Notes: generated by a model not told the origin, from the letters alone. Positions 1 through 8,316 are shown, counted from the stretch's first letter. The stretch is 23,651 bases of DNA from an uncultured Moraxellaceae bacterium (GCA_937952925.1 CALFYA010000288.1:1-23651); one strand, 5' to 3'. Numbers and translations: made by a program.

Positions 1-324
1 AATATCCGACCTGCCGGTCAAAGCCTAGCCACCACACCTGTATGGTTTGGTCAAACCGCTCAGGTCTCAGTCGGCCTCGCCAATCATTTGGTGGTGACAC
101 TGCCACGTGGTCAGGCTGATAAAATCAAAACTCAAATCAACATCAATCCAGATCTCAAAGCGCCGATTCAAAAAGGTCAAGTGGTGGGCAAATTGTTGGC
201 AACCCTCGATGGAAAAACCATCAGTGAACAGCCACTCGTGGCCTTGCAACCTGTCGAAGAAGCAGGCTTCTTTGCTCGCCTGCTTGACCATATCAAAATT
301 TTCTTTGCCAAGTTATTGGCTTAG
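1..324 (+). CDS. dacC: D-alanyl-D-alanine carboxypeptidase (PBP5/6 family), C-terminal part
   Basis: Open from the first base in frame 1 to TAG at 322-324, giving the last 107 residues of a protein whose start lies outside the window. The visible part matches the beta-rich C-terminal domain of PBP5/6 enzymes, followed by a terminal amphipathic helix (FFARLLDHIKIFFAKLLA) of the kind that anchors these enzymes to the outer face of the inner membrane. The family removes the terminal D-Ala from peptidoglycan pentapeptides. The Ser-x-x-Lys catalytic domain is not in the window, so activity cannot be judged. The stop codon overlaps the first bases of a palindromic repeat. The choice between dacA and dacC is by analogy with Acinetobacter naming. 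Confidence 0.85.
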   Translation, partial: NIRPAGQSLATTPVWFGQTAQVSVGLANHLVVTLPRGQADKIKTQININPDLKAPIQKGQVVGKLLATLDGKTISEQPLVALQPVEEAGFFARLLDHIKIFFAKLLA

Positions 325-375
325 GGTCTGTTGACGTTTCAGTCGCGGCTCACGCATGACATGTCAACGACCCCT
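323..375. repeat. Interspersed imperfect palindrome, copy A
   Basis: Starts AGGGTCTGTTGAC and ends GTCAACGACCCCT, so its ends form an inverted repeat. Read on the minus strand it matches copy C (21861-21920) almost base for base, including the stretch TTGACATGTCATGC, but lacks about 7 bases in the middle. It lies between two converging genes. With one flanking base each side it supplies the TAG stop of both: 322-324 on plus and 374-376 on minus. It could fold as a bidirectional terminator, although there is no T tract. Confidence 0.75.
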
Positions 376-607
376 AATGCGTGACAGGAGGTGCTGCCTC
401 GACAGGTGGCATCTCTGCGGTCGGCGCGGCGGCTTGGGGGTGCGAGATATGCAAGACCACCTGCTGTGCAATCGGTGAAGCTTGAACTTGTAGTGGCGCT
501 TTTTTGAATAAGATCAGACAACCAATCACCACCACCATGCCAAATAAAAATACGAGAAATAAACGGTTGGCAATCGAAACAGGGCTGTGTAAGGCAACTT
601 TAGACAT
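374..607 (-). CDS. Small single-pass membrane protein, unknown function
   Basis: 77 residues. The ATG at 605-607 is preceded by a good ribosome binding site (AAGGAAG, about 9 bases upstream), which supports a real gene. Residues about 14-34 form one strong hydrophobic segment (LFLVFLFGMVVVIGCLILF) after a short basic N-terminus. The rest is a Pro/Ala-rich tail (AAAPTAEMPPVEAAPPV) with no recognisable domain. The predicted arrangement is one helix with a short disordered tail, probably periplasmic. It lies downstream of the adenylate cyclase on the same strand, about 140 bases away. I do not recognise the family. Confidence 0.7.
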   Translation of the reverse strand: MSKVALHSPVSIANRLFLVFLFGMVVVIGCLILFKKAPLQVQASPIAQQVVLHISHPQAAAPTAEMPPVEAAPPVTH

Positions 608-733
608 GTGGCTTCTTCCTTGTGGTTATTCATGTCGGCATATCGCTTGTTGTTATGCGTGTCGTACATGAAATCGTCATCATTTTTCGACAGCGCTAAG
701 ATGCTCTTTTTTTGTGCAAGTTTCAAGGCTGAA

Positions 734-768
734 CCGATCAATGACCAGCTATGAGCCGGATTGATCGG
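734..768 (-). other. Imperfect hairpin at the end of the adenylate cyclase gene
   Basis: CCGATCAA and TTGATCGG form an 8-bp stem enclosing a shorter imperfect stem (CCAGCT / AGCCGG). It straddles the last codons of the cyclase and the bases just after its stop. No T run follows on the minus strand, so it may be an RNA-stabilising 3' structure rather than an intrinsic terminator. Confidence 0.35.
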
Positions 769-2170
769 GTGGACGCCGCCCTTCACCGGGTTGTTGTTGA
801 TCCATATGGCGTACGACTTGCTGCAAGGCTTGCAAGATCCGATCACGGTCATACGTCTTGACTTCGTCCATATCGAGCTGGAGGTTAAACCCGTCTAGCT
901 CATATTCGACCCAGCGCCGACTGTAGCTTTGAGTATCTTCAAATTTGTCGAGCACTTGCCAAGTCTGCATCGGTTTGGCAATGCCTTTGAGTTGTAGCGT
1001 GCCACGCTCACGGCAGCTAATTCGATCACGAATCAACAAATAAGTGTCATTAGAAATCAGAATCTCATCGGGGTCAGCGGCGGTCTGTAAACGCGCCGCA
1101 AGATTGGCATCACGGCCAATAATGGTGTAGCTCATCCGGCTGTTGCTGCCAAAATTGCCCACATGACAATACCCCGTGGTGATCCCCATGCGGACATGCA
1201 AGCCATCAAAGCCGAGGGCTTTCCATTTTTGCCGCAGCAGTTTGTTTTCGCGGCGCATGGCAATCGCCATCTCAACACAGGCAATCGCGTCGTTTTTGGC
1301 GCCTTGAGTGGTGGGATCACCAAAGAAGATCAGCAACGCGTCGCCAATAAATTTGTCAATCGTGCCGCCGTATTTTTTGGCAAGCTCCGACATATGCTCA
1401 AAATAAGTGTTGAGAATCACCGCCAGATCATCTGGCAGCAAGGTCTCAGACAGTTCAGTAAAGCCTTGAATATCCGAAAAGAAAATCGTGAGTTTTTTAC
1501 GTTTATTTTCGATGCGTGCATCGCGATCACCACGCACAATTGATTGCCACACTTGGCTTGGGGCATAACGGGCAATTTTATTGGCAATATTCATCAGTTG
1601 AGTGTTTTTGTTTTGTACATCTTCGACTTGCACCAAGGCTTGCTGTACCCGCTGACGAGACTGGATGGACTCCATCAACACCAAGGTCATCAAGCTCATA
1701 AACGAGACAAGACTGGGTAAGACAGGGCTTTGGCTCAGACCTTCACCTTGATAGCCCAGCAATGCCGAAATGGCAAATACACTGCCCAAGCAGGCCAGCA
1801 GCACCACCGCCCAGATCACCACACTCCCGACGCCCACCAGTGCCAACATCAACATGCCAACAAAGGTCAAGGTTGGGACGGCCGAAAACTGGGTCAGGGT
1901 AATACAAATCCCTGCAAGTCCTGCATCAATCAATAACAAGGGCAATGGTGCACGATGGTCGCCAAATTTGCGATGAAACGTCCACAACAAGCGAGTGTGG
2001 AAAATCGCCATCAGCACAAAGATTGGAATGATATACCAGACTTTGGCATCCACGACGCCCGCATGTAAACACACCAGCAAGATCAACACGTGCAGCAAAT
2101 AAGACAGTGCTCGCTCGTGTCGGTCAAACAGTCGCATGGTGCCGCGTATGGGGTCTGTGACGTTGATCAT
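749..2170 (-). CDS. Membrane-bound class III adenylate cyclase (CyaB/CavA-like)
   Basis: 473 residues making cAMP from ATP. The first 170 residues hold five or six hydrophobic segments, probably a MASE2-type sensory membrane domain as in Pseudomonas CyaB. A short helical linker precedes a C-terminal class III cyclase domain. Visible catalytic features are FFSDIQGFTE near residue 231 (first metal Asp), IDKFIGDALLIFFGDP near 275 (purine-contacting Lys and second metal Asp), and YTIIGRDANLAARLQ further on. These favour adenylate over guanylate cyclase. Acinetobacter CavA has the same architecture and feeds the CRP/Vfr regulator. The ATG at 2170 has no clear ribosome binding site; a second in-frame ATG (MRLFDRHERAL) 11 codons later is possible. 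The tail after about residue 445 is hydrophilic and poorly conserved. Confidence 0.9.
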   Translation of the reverse strand: MINVTDPIRGTMRLFDRHERALSYLLHVLILLVCLHAGVVDAKVWYIIPIFVLMAIFHTRLLWTFHRKFGDHRAPLPLLLIDAGLAGICITLTQFSAVPTLTFVGMLMLALVGVGSVVIWAVVLLACLGSVFAISALLGYQGEGLSQSPVLPSLVSFMSLMTLVLMESIQSRQRVQQALVQVEDVQNKNTQLMNIANKIARYAPSQVWQSIVRGDRDARIENKRKKLTIFFSDIQGFTELSETLLPDDLAVILNTYFEHMSELAKKYGGTIDKFIGDALLIFFGDPTTQGAKNDAIACVEMAIAMRRENKLLRQKWKALGFDGLHVRMGITTGYCHVGNFGSNSRMSYTIIGRDANLAARLQTAADPDEILISNDTYLLIRDRISCRERGTLQLKGIAKPMQTWQVLDKFEDTQSYSRRWVEYELDGFNLQLDMDEVKTYDRDRILQALQQVVRHMDQQQPGEGRRPPDQSGS

Positions 2171-2205
2171 TACAATCCATGTATCCGCTTGTTTTCTTCA
2201 AAGAA

Positions 2206-2233
2206 GATATAGGAATGCGCCAGATTGATGCAA
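2206..2233 (-). promoter_or_regulatory. Candidate promoter for the adenylate cyclase gene
   Basis: On the minus strand TTGCAT (2233-2228), a 16-bp spacer and TATATC (2211-2206) give a sigma70-like promoter. Transcription would start about 28 bases before the ATG at 2170. It overlaps the hairpin at 2217-2244. Confidence 0.4.
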
Positions 2234-2244
2234 GCAACTGGCGC
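2217..2244 (-). terminator. Hairpin after the HIT gene, possible terminator
   Basis: GCGCCAG and CTGGCGC form a perfect 7-bp stem with a 14-base loop, 26 bases past the HIT stop codon. On the minus strand it is followed by a T-rich but interrupted stretch (ATTCCTATATCTTCTTT). It is a weak intrinsic terminator candidate separating the HIT gene from the cyclase. Confidence 0.4.
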
Positions 2245-2270
2245 AGAATTTGTGTGAAGAAGTGGACGGA

Positions 2271-2705
2271 TCAATCCATTTTCCAGTCAAAAGGCATATC
2301 ACCTTGACCGCGCAGTGCCAACATCAAGGTTTGACGCATGCGTGCCAACACCTCGTTGTTGTACGGGACAGCAGGTGTCCCAAACACTGGCTTTGGCCAC
2401 ACCAAGTCATTGCGATAGCGAGCAATGTGATGAAAGTGCAGCTGTGGCACCATATTACCGAGTGCTGCCACATTCATTTTGTCGGCACGAAATACTCGTG
2501 CCATTTGACTCGACAGCCAGCTGGATTCACGCAAAAACTGCTCTTGGTCTTGAGCTGACAGCTCATACAGCTCGGTTATTCCCGGTACACGCGGGATCAA
2601 GATCAACCAAGGAAATTGCATGTCGTTCATCAAACGACAGGTGGATAACGGAAAGTCGCCCACTAAGAAGGTATCTTGGGCAAGTTGTGGGTGCAGGCTG
2701 AACAT
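2271..2705 (-). CDS. HIT family protein (histidine triad)
   Basis: 144 residues. HIT proteins are small nucleotide hydrolases or transferases that act through a histidine nucleophile. The core motif QLHFHHIARYRND lies at about residues 88-100. His90 and His92 fill the first two triad positions; His92 is the expected nucleophile. The third triad position is Ile, a substitution seen in the proteobacterial subfamily with the pattern HxHxIAR. The N-terminal half contains the conserved PWLILIPRVPG strand. AGGA about 9 bases upstream supports the ATG at 2705. The natural substrate is unknown. It lies between the adenylate cyclase and a 29-codon ORF, all on the minus strand. Confidence 0.88.
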   Translation of the reverse strand: MFSLHPQLAQDTFLVGDFPLSTCRLMNDMQFPWLILIPRVPGITELYELSAQDQEQFLRESSWLSSQMARVFRADKMNVAALGNMVPQLHFHHIARYRNDLVWPKPVFGTPAVPYNNEVLARMRQTLMLALRGQGDMPFDWKMD

Positions 2706-2738
2706 GGACGTCCTGTTGCAAGTAAGCGCAAAGCGTGG

Positions 2739-2747
2739 ATAGTAGCA
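2739..2747 (-). promoter_or_regulatory. Candidate extended -10 for the HIT gene
   Basis: The minus strand reads TGCTACTAT, a TG-n-TACTAT extended -10, about 34 bases before the HIT start codon. No good -35 is seen, which extended -10 promoters can tolerate. Confidence 0.3.
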
Positions 2748-2796
2748 TAGGGCTTTGGCGCTGGACTATCACTGTTGGGTCGGCAAATGGTTTTTT

Positions 2797-2820
2797 GGCA
2801 GGTGGACGAGCCACCTTGCC
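2797..2820 (-). other. Hairpin between the small ORF and the HIT gene
   Basis: On the minus strand GGCAAGGTGG, loop CTCGT and CCACCTGCC pair over 9 bp with one bulged A. The stem is followed by A6, not T, so it is not a standard intrinsic terminator. It lies 17 bases downstream of the 29-codon ORF and could act as an RNA end stabiliser. Confidence 0.4.
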
Positions 2821-2837
2821 TACACAAAGGGGGAGCC

Positions 2838-2927
2838 TTACAGCTCGGTGGCGTCATCCATATCGTACTCGATTTCTAGATCATCAAATTCAAGTTCGAA
2901 GGCTGGATGAAGGATCAGTGCTTTCAT
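2838..2927 (-). CDS. Putative 29-residue acidic small protein
   Basis: An ATG at 2925-2927 with GGAG seven bases upstream opens a 29-codon frame ending in TAA at 2838-2840. The product starts MKALILHPAFELEF and ends DDATEL. It has 10 Asp/Glu against one Lys, so it would be strongly acidic. The ribosome binding site is better than those of several confirmed genes here, and a hairpin follows the stop. The frame lies alone in about 530 bases between mfd and the HIT gene. No family is recognised; conservation in relatives would be needed to confirm it. Confidence 0.5.
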   Translation of the reverse strand: MKALILHPAFELEFDDLEIEYDMDDATEL

Positions 2928-3237
2928 GAGTTTTCTCCGCAATTGCATGTTTCACGTTTTGCAACAACCTAGGCTATGCAAAGTGCATGCCGCAAAATTG
3001 ATGTTGTTGCCGTGGGTTTTAGGGTCTGCTGACGTTTGCTGCACTCGCCGCATGGCTTGGCTGCAACCTCAACAGCATCTAGTACACTCTTTTTACATGA
3101 CCATGAGATGACAGTGCAGTTTCAGTTTGTCGATGATCTGTTGCAATGTGAATCTTATGTATAAAGTATAGTTAGCATACACCTTTTATGTTGCTCAAGC
3201 GACTCCATCAACCACGGATGAAGCCGCTGTTGTTGAT
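2928..3237. other. Intergenic region between mfd and the small ORF
   Basis: 310 bases without a credible gene. It holds repeat copy B at 3021-3080 and an AT-rich stretch at about 3155-3190. On the minus strand that stretch reads TAACTATACTTTATACATAA and contains several -10-like hexamers but no well-placed -35. I see no clear terminator for mfd. Confidence 0.5.
3021..3080. repeat. Interspersed imperfect palindrome, copy B (degenerate)
   Basis: Begins AGGGTCTGCTGACGTTTG and contains GGCTTGGCTGCAACCTCAACA. These align with the start AGGGTCTGTTGAC and the 3' part CTCGGCTGAAACTTCAACA of copy C, in the same orientation. The ends are less conserved than in copies A and C, suggesting an older copy. 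Like the others it is preceded by T (TAGGGTCTG). Confidence 0.6.
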
Positions 3238-6200
3238 TTATTTTTTCTTACGACCTTTGCTCACGGTGGGGCGCTCGGCCTGCTGCGCCGCAGCGATTTG
3301 GATGGTGTGCTGCGAGGGCAGCAACTGATCAAACAATTGCTCCAAACACAACACGCGTGCCGCAGCGTCGGGCAATTGCTTGATCAATTTGAGCCGCTGT
3401 CCGCCTTCCATGCGATACATATGCGGCTGCGCTTGGATCAACCCAATAATCAAGCGGGCTTCCACTGGCGTTTCTGCGCCAAACTCGATAAAACCGCCAT
3501 GCACATTCAGGTCAATTTTGCTAATCCCTAGCCGCTCTGCTCGCAGACGCATCCGATGAATCTCAAAGAGCTGACGGGCGGGCATCGGTAACAAGCCAAA
3601 CCGATCAATCAATTCGATCCGAATGTCATTGAGCGCGGTTTCATCGTGTACCGCACTGATGCGCTTGTAGACCAACAAGCGTTGATGCACATCGTTGAGA
3701 TAATCGTCTGGAATCAAGGCCGGACTGTGCAAGTTGATTTCGGAGGTGAGCGATAATGGTGCATCCAAATTGGGTGCTTTGCCATTTTTGATCGCTTTGG
3801 TGGCGCGCTCAAGCATCTCCATATACAAGCTAAAGCCGACGGCTTGCATATTGCCGCTTTGCTCCTCACCGAGTAGCTCGCCTGCCCCACGAATCTCAAG
3901 ATCTTCAGTGGCTAAGATAAACCCAGCACCAAGTGCAGCCGCGCGTTGGATCGCATCAAGGCGTTTTTCGGCATCGCCTTTGAGTGCTTTGAGCGATGGA
4001 ACCAGCAAATAGGCATAAGCTTGGTGGTGACTACGCCCGACCCGACCGCGCAATTGATGCAATTGAGCAAGGCCAAGTTTGTCGGCGCGCTCAATGATGA
4101 TGGTATTGGCGTTGGGGACATCAATCCCAGTTTCGATGATGGTCGAACACACCAGTACGTTGTGCTGTTTGTGATAAAACGACTGCATCACCTGTTCAAG
4201 CTCGCGCTCACGCATTTGCCCATGTGCGACCGCCACGCGGGCTTCGGGGATCAGGTCGCGCAGCTCTTGGGCGGCACGTTCGATGCTATCGACATCATTG
4301 TGTAAGAAATATACCTGCCCGCCACGCAACAACTCACGCAAGATCGCTTCTTTGAGCGTCGGGGTACTACGCTCCATCACAAAGGTTTTGACCGCCAAAC
4401 GCCGCGCCGGTGGTGTGGCGATGATCGATAAATCACGCATGCCCGAAAACGCCATATTCAGGGTGCGTGGAATTGGCGTGGCGGTCAGGGTCAAGAGATC
4501 AACATCAGCTTGTAGGGCTTTAATTTTTTCTTTGTCGCGCACGCCAAAACGGTGCTCTTCATCGACAATCATCAGCCCCAACTGTTTAAAGCCAATACCT
4601 TCTTGCAAGATTTTGTGGGTGCCAATCACGATATCGACTTTGCCATCAGCCAAATCTTGTAGCACCGCTTGATGCTCTTTGCGTGAGCCAAAGCGGGATA
4701 ACACTTCGATGCGCACCGGCCAATCGGCAAAGCGGTCTTTGAAATTGTCGTAGTGTTGCTGTGCCAGCAAGGTGGTCGGTACCAACACCGCCACTTGACG
4801 ACCGGCATGCACGGCCACAAACGCCGCCCGCATCGCCACTTCGGTTTTACCAAAGCCCACGTCACCACACACCAAGCGATCCATCGGTTTGCTGGCCTGC
4901 ATGTCGTGCAGTGTTGCGGCAATCGCATGCTGCTGATCGAGGGTTTCTTCAAACGCAAACTGCCCCGCAAATTGCTCATAGGCATGTTCGTCGAGTGGGA
5001 AGCTAATCCCTGCTTTGGCTTGGCGGCGCGCTTCGATGTTGAGCAATTCGGCGGCAACATCATGGATTTGCTCAAAGGCTTTGCGCTTGGCTTTGTTCCA
5101 TGTATCGCTACCGAGTTTGTGCAGGGGGGCATTATCGGGATCACCACCGCTATAGCGGCTGATCAGTTGTAAGTTGGCGACCGGTACATAAATCTTGGCT
5201 TGTTCGGCGTAGTCGATTTGCAAAAATTCATGGCTTTGCTGGTCAATCTCTAGGGTGACCAAACCGCCATAGCGCCCCACGCCATGATCAATATGCACGA
5301 CCGGTGCACCGATATTGAGTTCGGCTAAACTTTTGATCAAAAATTCTTCGGACACTTCTTGGGTTTTGCGGCGGCGACGTTGCACCACGCGCTGACCAAA
5401 CAACTGATTTTCGACAATAATCGCGAGTCTTTCGGGCAGCAGCACACCGCGCTCCAGCGCCGCTGTCGCCAATCCCACGCGATCTTCAGCATGCAGAAAA
5501 CTCGCCGCATCCTCAAACAAGGTCACATCGCCAAACAATGGACGTAATAGGTCTTTGAGGCTTTCACGGCGGCCGGCACTTTCGGCGACAAATAATAGCC
5601 GCCCTGAAAAATCGGCTGTCCACGCCCGCAAGGTCGCCAGTGGATCTGTGGCACGGTGATCTATCGGTAAACGTGGTGGCTCGACTGCATTCACATTCAC
5701 CACACCTGCCCGTTCACGAATCGGTGCGGCAGACAGCACCAAACGCCCAAACGCTTTGATCCGCCCAAATAATTCATTGACCGTGAGAAATAATTCGTTG
5801 GGGGGCAAGATCGGTTGATCGACGTTGTGACGACGATCTTCATAGCGCGCAGTCAACTCCGCCCAAAAGCTAGTCAGCGCATCATCGACGTGCTCATCCG
5901 TCACCACGAGGGTTTGGGTCGGTAAATAATCAAATAGCGTACCGCCTTCGACAAACTCAGCATGTTCAAAAAACAACGGCTGATAGTATTCAAGGCCAGC
6001 TGCCGCCACGCCATTCAAGACGTCTTGATACAGTGCCATCCGTTTGGGGCTGGTGTCTGGGAACAATTCGGCAAACCGTGCACGGAATGTCCCTCGCCCA
6101 TCGACCAACGGAAACTCCCGCGCAGGCAGCAAGCGAAACGAGTCAATATGCCCATCGGCAAGGGTGCGCTGTGTTTCGGGATCAAAACGGCGGAGCGACT

Positions 6201-6789
6201 CAATCTCATCATCAAACAGCTCAATCCGAATTGGCGTGTGCTGCCCCATCGGAAAGATATCCATCAAGCTGCCACGGACTGCAAATTCACCCGCTTCAAA
6301 CACAGTTTCGACCGCACGATAACCCGCACGGGTCAGACGCTGCCGCTCTCGCTCGACCTGAAACTGTTGGCCTTTGTGCAAATCAAAATGCTGACCGAGC
6401 AACCACGATGGCGGTGCGACCCGTTGCATCAAGGTGGATGCGGCAACCAGCACCACACCACGCGTCGGCATGTTGGACAGCAGCGCGAGTCGCTCAGAAA
6501 TAATGTCTTGATGCGGCGATAAGCGGTCATACGGCAAGGTTTCCCAATCAGGAAACACCTGCGGCTGCACACCGAGAAACTGTAATTCTTCTTCAAACAC
6601 ACTGACCTGTGCCGGATCACGCGCCACCATCAGAATCAAGCCATCTTGATGCTCTGCCAACCATGTCAGGAGCACAGAGGGTAATGCACCGGTCAACTGC
6701 CCGACCCAACGTCGCTCACCAGCAGGAATATGTCGCCATTCTTGGGCAAAATCAGCAAATTTTTCAGGCAATAGCACAGCCATAGACAT
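3238..6789 (-). CDS. mfd: Transcription-repair coupling factor Mfd
   Basis: About 1183 residues, normal full length. Mfd removes RNA polymerase stalled at DNA lesions and recruits UvrA for nucleotide excision repair. The N-terminal UvrB-like region includes VFPDWETLPYDRLSPHQDI. The polymerase-binding domain has VVHIDHGVGRYGGL. The translocase has Walker A (CGDVGFGKTEVAMRAAF, near residue 645), DEEHRFG near 743, TATPIPRTL and the RGRVGR motif. A C-terminal TRCF domain follows. A GTG at 6792 and ATGs at 6789 and 6783 are all possible starts, none with a clear Shine-Dalgarno. I chose 6789 because it overlaps the stop of a short upstream frame (TGATG). It diverges from the DUF445 gene. Confidence 0.97.
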   Translation of the reverse strand: MSMAVLLPEKFADFAQEWRHIPAGERRWVGQLTGALPSVLLTWLAEHQDGLILMVARDPAQVSVFEEELQFLGVQPQVFPDWETLPYDRLSPHQDIISERLALLSNMPTRGVVLVAASTLMQRVAPPSWLLGQHFDLHKGQQFQVERERQRLTRAGYRAVETVFEAGEFAVRGSLMDIFPMGQHTPIRIELFDDEIESLRRFDPETQRTLADGHIDSFRLLPAREFPLVDGRGTFRARFAELFPDTSPKRMALYQDVLNGVAAAGLEYYQPLFFEHAEFVEGGTLFDYLPTQTLVVTDEHVDDALTSFWAELTARYEDRRHNVDQPILPPNELFLTVNELFGRIKAFGRLVLSAAPIRERAGVVNVNAVEPPRLPIDHRATDPLATLRAWTADFSGRLLFVAESAGRRESLKDLLRPLFGDVTLFEDAASFLHAEDRVGLATAALERGVLLPERLAIIVENQLFGQRVVQRRRRKTQEVSEEFLIKSLAELNIGAPVVHIDHGVGRYGGLVTLEIDQQSHEFLQIDYAEQAKIYVPVANLQLISRYSGGDPDNAPLHKLGSDTWNKAKRKAFEQIHDVAAELLNIEARRQAKAGISFPLDEHAYEQFAGQFAFEETLDQQHAIAATLHDMQASKPMDRLVCGDVGFGKTEVAMRAAFVAVHAGRQVAVLVPTTLLAQQHYDNFKDRFADWPVRIEVLSRFGSRKEHQAVLQDLADGKVDIVIGTHKILQEGIGFKQLGLMIVDEEHRFGVRDKEKIKALQADVDLLTLTATPIPRTLNMAFSGMRDLSIIATPPARRLAVKTFVMERSTPTLKEAILRELLRGGQVYFLHNDVDSIERAAQELRDLIPEARVAVAHGQMRERELEQVMQSFYHKQHNVLVCSTIIETGIDVPNANTIIIERADKLGLAQLHQLRGRVGRSHHQAYAYLLVPSLKALKGDAEKRLDAIQRAAALGAGFILATEDLEIRGAGELLGEEQSGNMQAVGFSLYMEMLERATKAIKNGKAPNLDAPLSLTSEINLHSPALIPDDYLNDVHQRLLVYKRISAVHDETALNDIRIELIDRFGLLPMPARQLFEIHRMRLRAERLGISKIDLNVHGGFIEFGAETPVEARLIIGLIQAQPHMYRMEGGQRLKLIKQLPDAAARVLCLEQLFDQLLPSQHTIQIAAAQQAERPTVSKGRKKK

Positions 6790-6978
6790 CACACATAGGG
6801 GTTAATCGTTGGATGGGTCTGCCCAATCATAGCAGCCACGCCATTCATCGTGATGGCACAGCCTATGGTCAGATTGACTTCAATATGGCGATCTTGAGGC
6901 AAAGCCGCAAATCCCTCCGGCATGATACTGTGCAAAGCATCACTTGTCTTTACACCACGATCGATTGGGAGCCGCTTG

Positions 6979-8271
6979 ATGTCGCACGAGATTCCATCAT
7001 TACAAGTCAATCGTCGACGCGCCACCTTACTGCTGATTGCCATGAGTCTGACATGGCTGATTTTATTGGTGGTGGCTCAATTTTTCCCCGAACACAAATT
7101 GCTGTTTCATATTTTGATTACCGGCGCTGAAGCGGGAGTGGTCGGCGGCCTTGCCGATTGGTATGCCATCACGGTGTTGTTTCGCGATCCGTTTAAGCAC
7201 ATTTGGACGCCCAAAATCATCCGCGACCACACCGAGATTATTCCGCGCAACAAATCACGGATTGCGGAGTCGATGGGGCGATTTGTGCAAGAAAACTTCT
7301 TGGCACCGCATATTGTGCGCCAAACCATCGAATCGCGTGATGTGGTGCTGTCGGTGGTGACGTGGTTGTCAGTGCATGAAAATGCCCGCTCACTGACCCA
7401 TGAGTTTCAACGCCTGACCCCACGTGTGCTGAAAATTTTCCAAAACAAAGATATTGAGCAGTTTTTACAGGCCAACTTACTGGACTGGATCAATCAAACC
7501 GCACTCAATCAGCCGCTATCCAAAATCCTCAAAGCGATTTTTGCCAATCAAATCCACCACGATGTGATCCAACTTGCACTCGACACGCTCGATCAGTGGA
7601 TTTTGCGCAATCCCACCCAAGCACGGATGATTTTGCAAAAAGTCTTGGATGAAACTGGACTGATTGGCTTTTTGTCGCGTGGGGTGGCGCTGCTGGGTTT
7701 TGATCTGAAAAAACAAACTATTGATGGGATTTTGCGTACCTTGCGTGAGCTGCAAGCCAATCCTGAGCATCCGATTCGGATGATGATTAATCAATCAATC
7801 CAGCAATGGATGGTGGCACTCGAAGATGACCACTCCATCGAGTCCAAACAGCTTGAAGCGGTCAAACAAGATTTGATCAACAACCCCACCATGACCCACT
7901 TTGTGATGCATGTGATTGGTCAAATCCGCGAAGCGATTATTGATGATTTGGAGTCCAACGGCTCTGCGATTGCCATGAATGTGCAATCGTTGGTACAGCG
8001 TTTGAGCTTGAAACTGATCGAAGATCACGCGACACGCCGCGCCTTTAATCATGAAATTGCATTGGTGGCTGAATACGCTGCGTCACGCTATGCCGAAGTG
8101 ATTATTGCTTATATCCGCGAGCAAATCGAAGCGTGGGATACCCGCTTTATGATCGACAAAATCGAGTCCGAAGTGGGTGGCGATTTGCACATGATTCGGA
8201 TTAATGGTGTGGTGGTGGGCTGTATGATTGGTTTGATTTTGGGGGTGGTGCGAGTGTTGATTGAACATTAA
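6979..8271 (+). CDS. DUF445 (YjiN-like) inner membrane protein
   Basis: 430 residues with the start set at ATG 6979, seven bases after GGGAG; a longer frame from 6922 has no ribosome binding site. The N-terminus has a hydrophobic segment (about residues 14-35), a second membrane-associated stretch with AEAGVVGGLADWYAITVLF, then EIIPRNKSRIAESMGRFVQENFL. All are hallmarks of the DUF445 family, to which E. coli YjiN belongs. The central part is long and helical, and the last 25 residues form a second membrane anchor (VVVGCMIGLILGVVRVLIEH). The function of the family is not established. It is transcribed away from mfd and ends at a hairpin shared with the convergent operon. Confidence 0.9.
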   Translation: MSHEIPSLQVNRRRATLLLIAMSLTWLILLVVAQFFPEHKLLFHILITGAEAGVVGGLADWYAITVLFRDPFKHIWTPKIIRDHTEIIPRNKSRIAESMGRFVQENFLAPHIVRQTIESRDVVLSVVTWLSVHENARSLTHEFQRLTPRVLKIFQNKDIEQFLQANLLDWINQTALNQPLSKILKAIFANQIHHDVIQLALDTLDQWILRNPTQARMILQKVLDETGLIGFLSRGVALLGFDLKKQTIDGILRTLRELQANPEHPIRMMINQSIQQWMVALEDDHSIESKQLEAVKQDLINNPTMTHFVMHVIGQIREAIIDDLESNGSAIAMNVQSLVQRLSLKLIEDHATRRAFNHEIALVAEYAASRYAEVIIAYIREQIEAWDTRFMIDKIESEVGGDLHMIRINGVVVGCMIGLILGVVRVLIEH

Positions 8272-8289
8272 GGCAGCATCCATGCGAAT

Positions 8290-8316
8290 GCGCCCGCTTT
8301 GCGCTAAAGCGGGCGC
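8290..8316. terminator. Bidirectional hairpin between convergent genes
   Basis: GCGCCCGCTTT, loop GCGCT and AAAGCGGGCGC give a perfect 11-bp GC-rich stem, 18 bases after the DUF445 stop and 10 bases before the stop of the opposing gene. T tracts are short on both sides, but its position and symmetry fit a shared terminator. Confidence 0.7.

Noticed and set aside
4626..5147. 173-codon minus-strand frame inside mfd
   Set aside because: It is a different frame of the same strand within the conserved Mfd translocase, with no recognisable product.
5962..6522. 186-codon plus-strand frame opposite mfd
   Set aside because: Antisense shadow of the conserved N-terminal region of mfd, with no ribosome binding site.
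6922..6978. 19-codon extension of the DUF445 protein
   Set aside because: No ribosome binding site at 6922, while ATG 6979 has GGGAG at seven bases and leads directly into the family's N-terminal helix.
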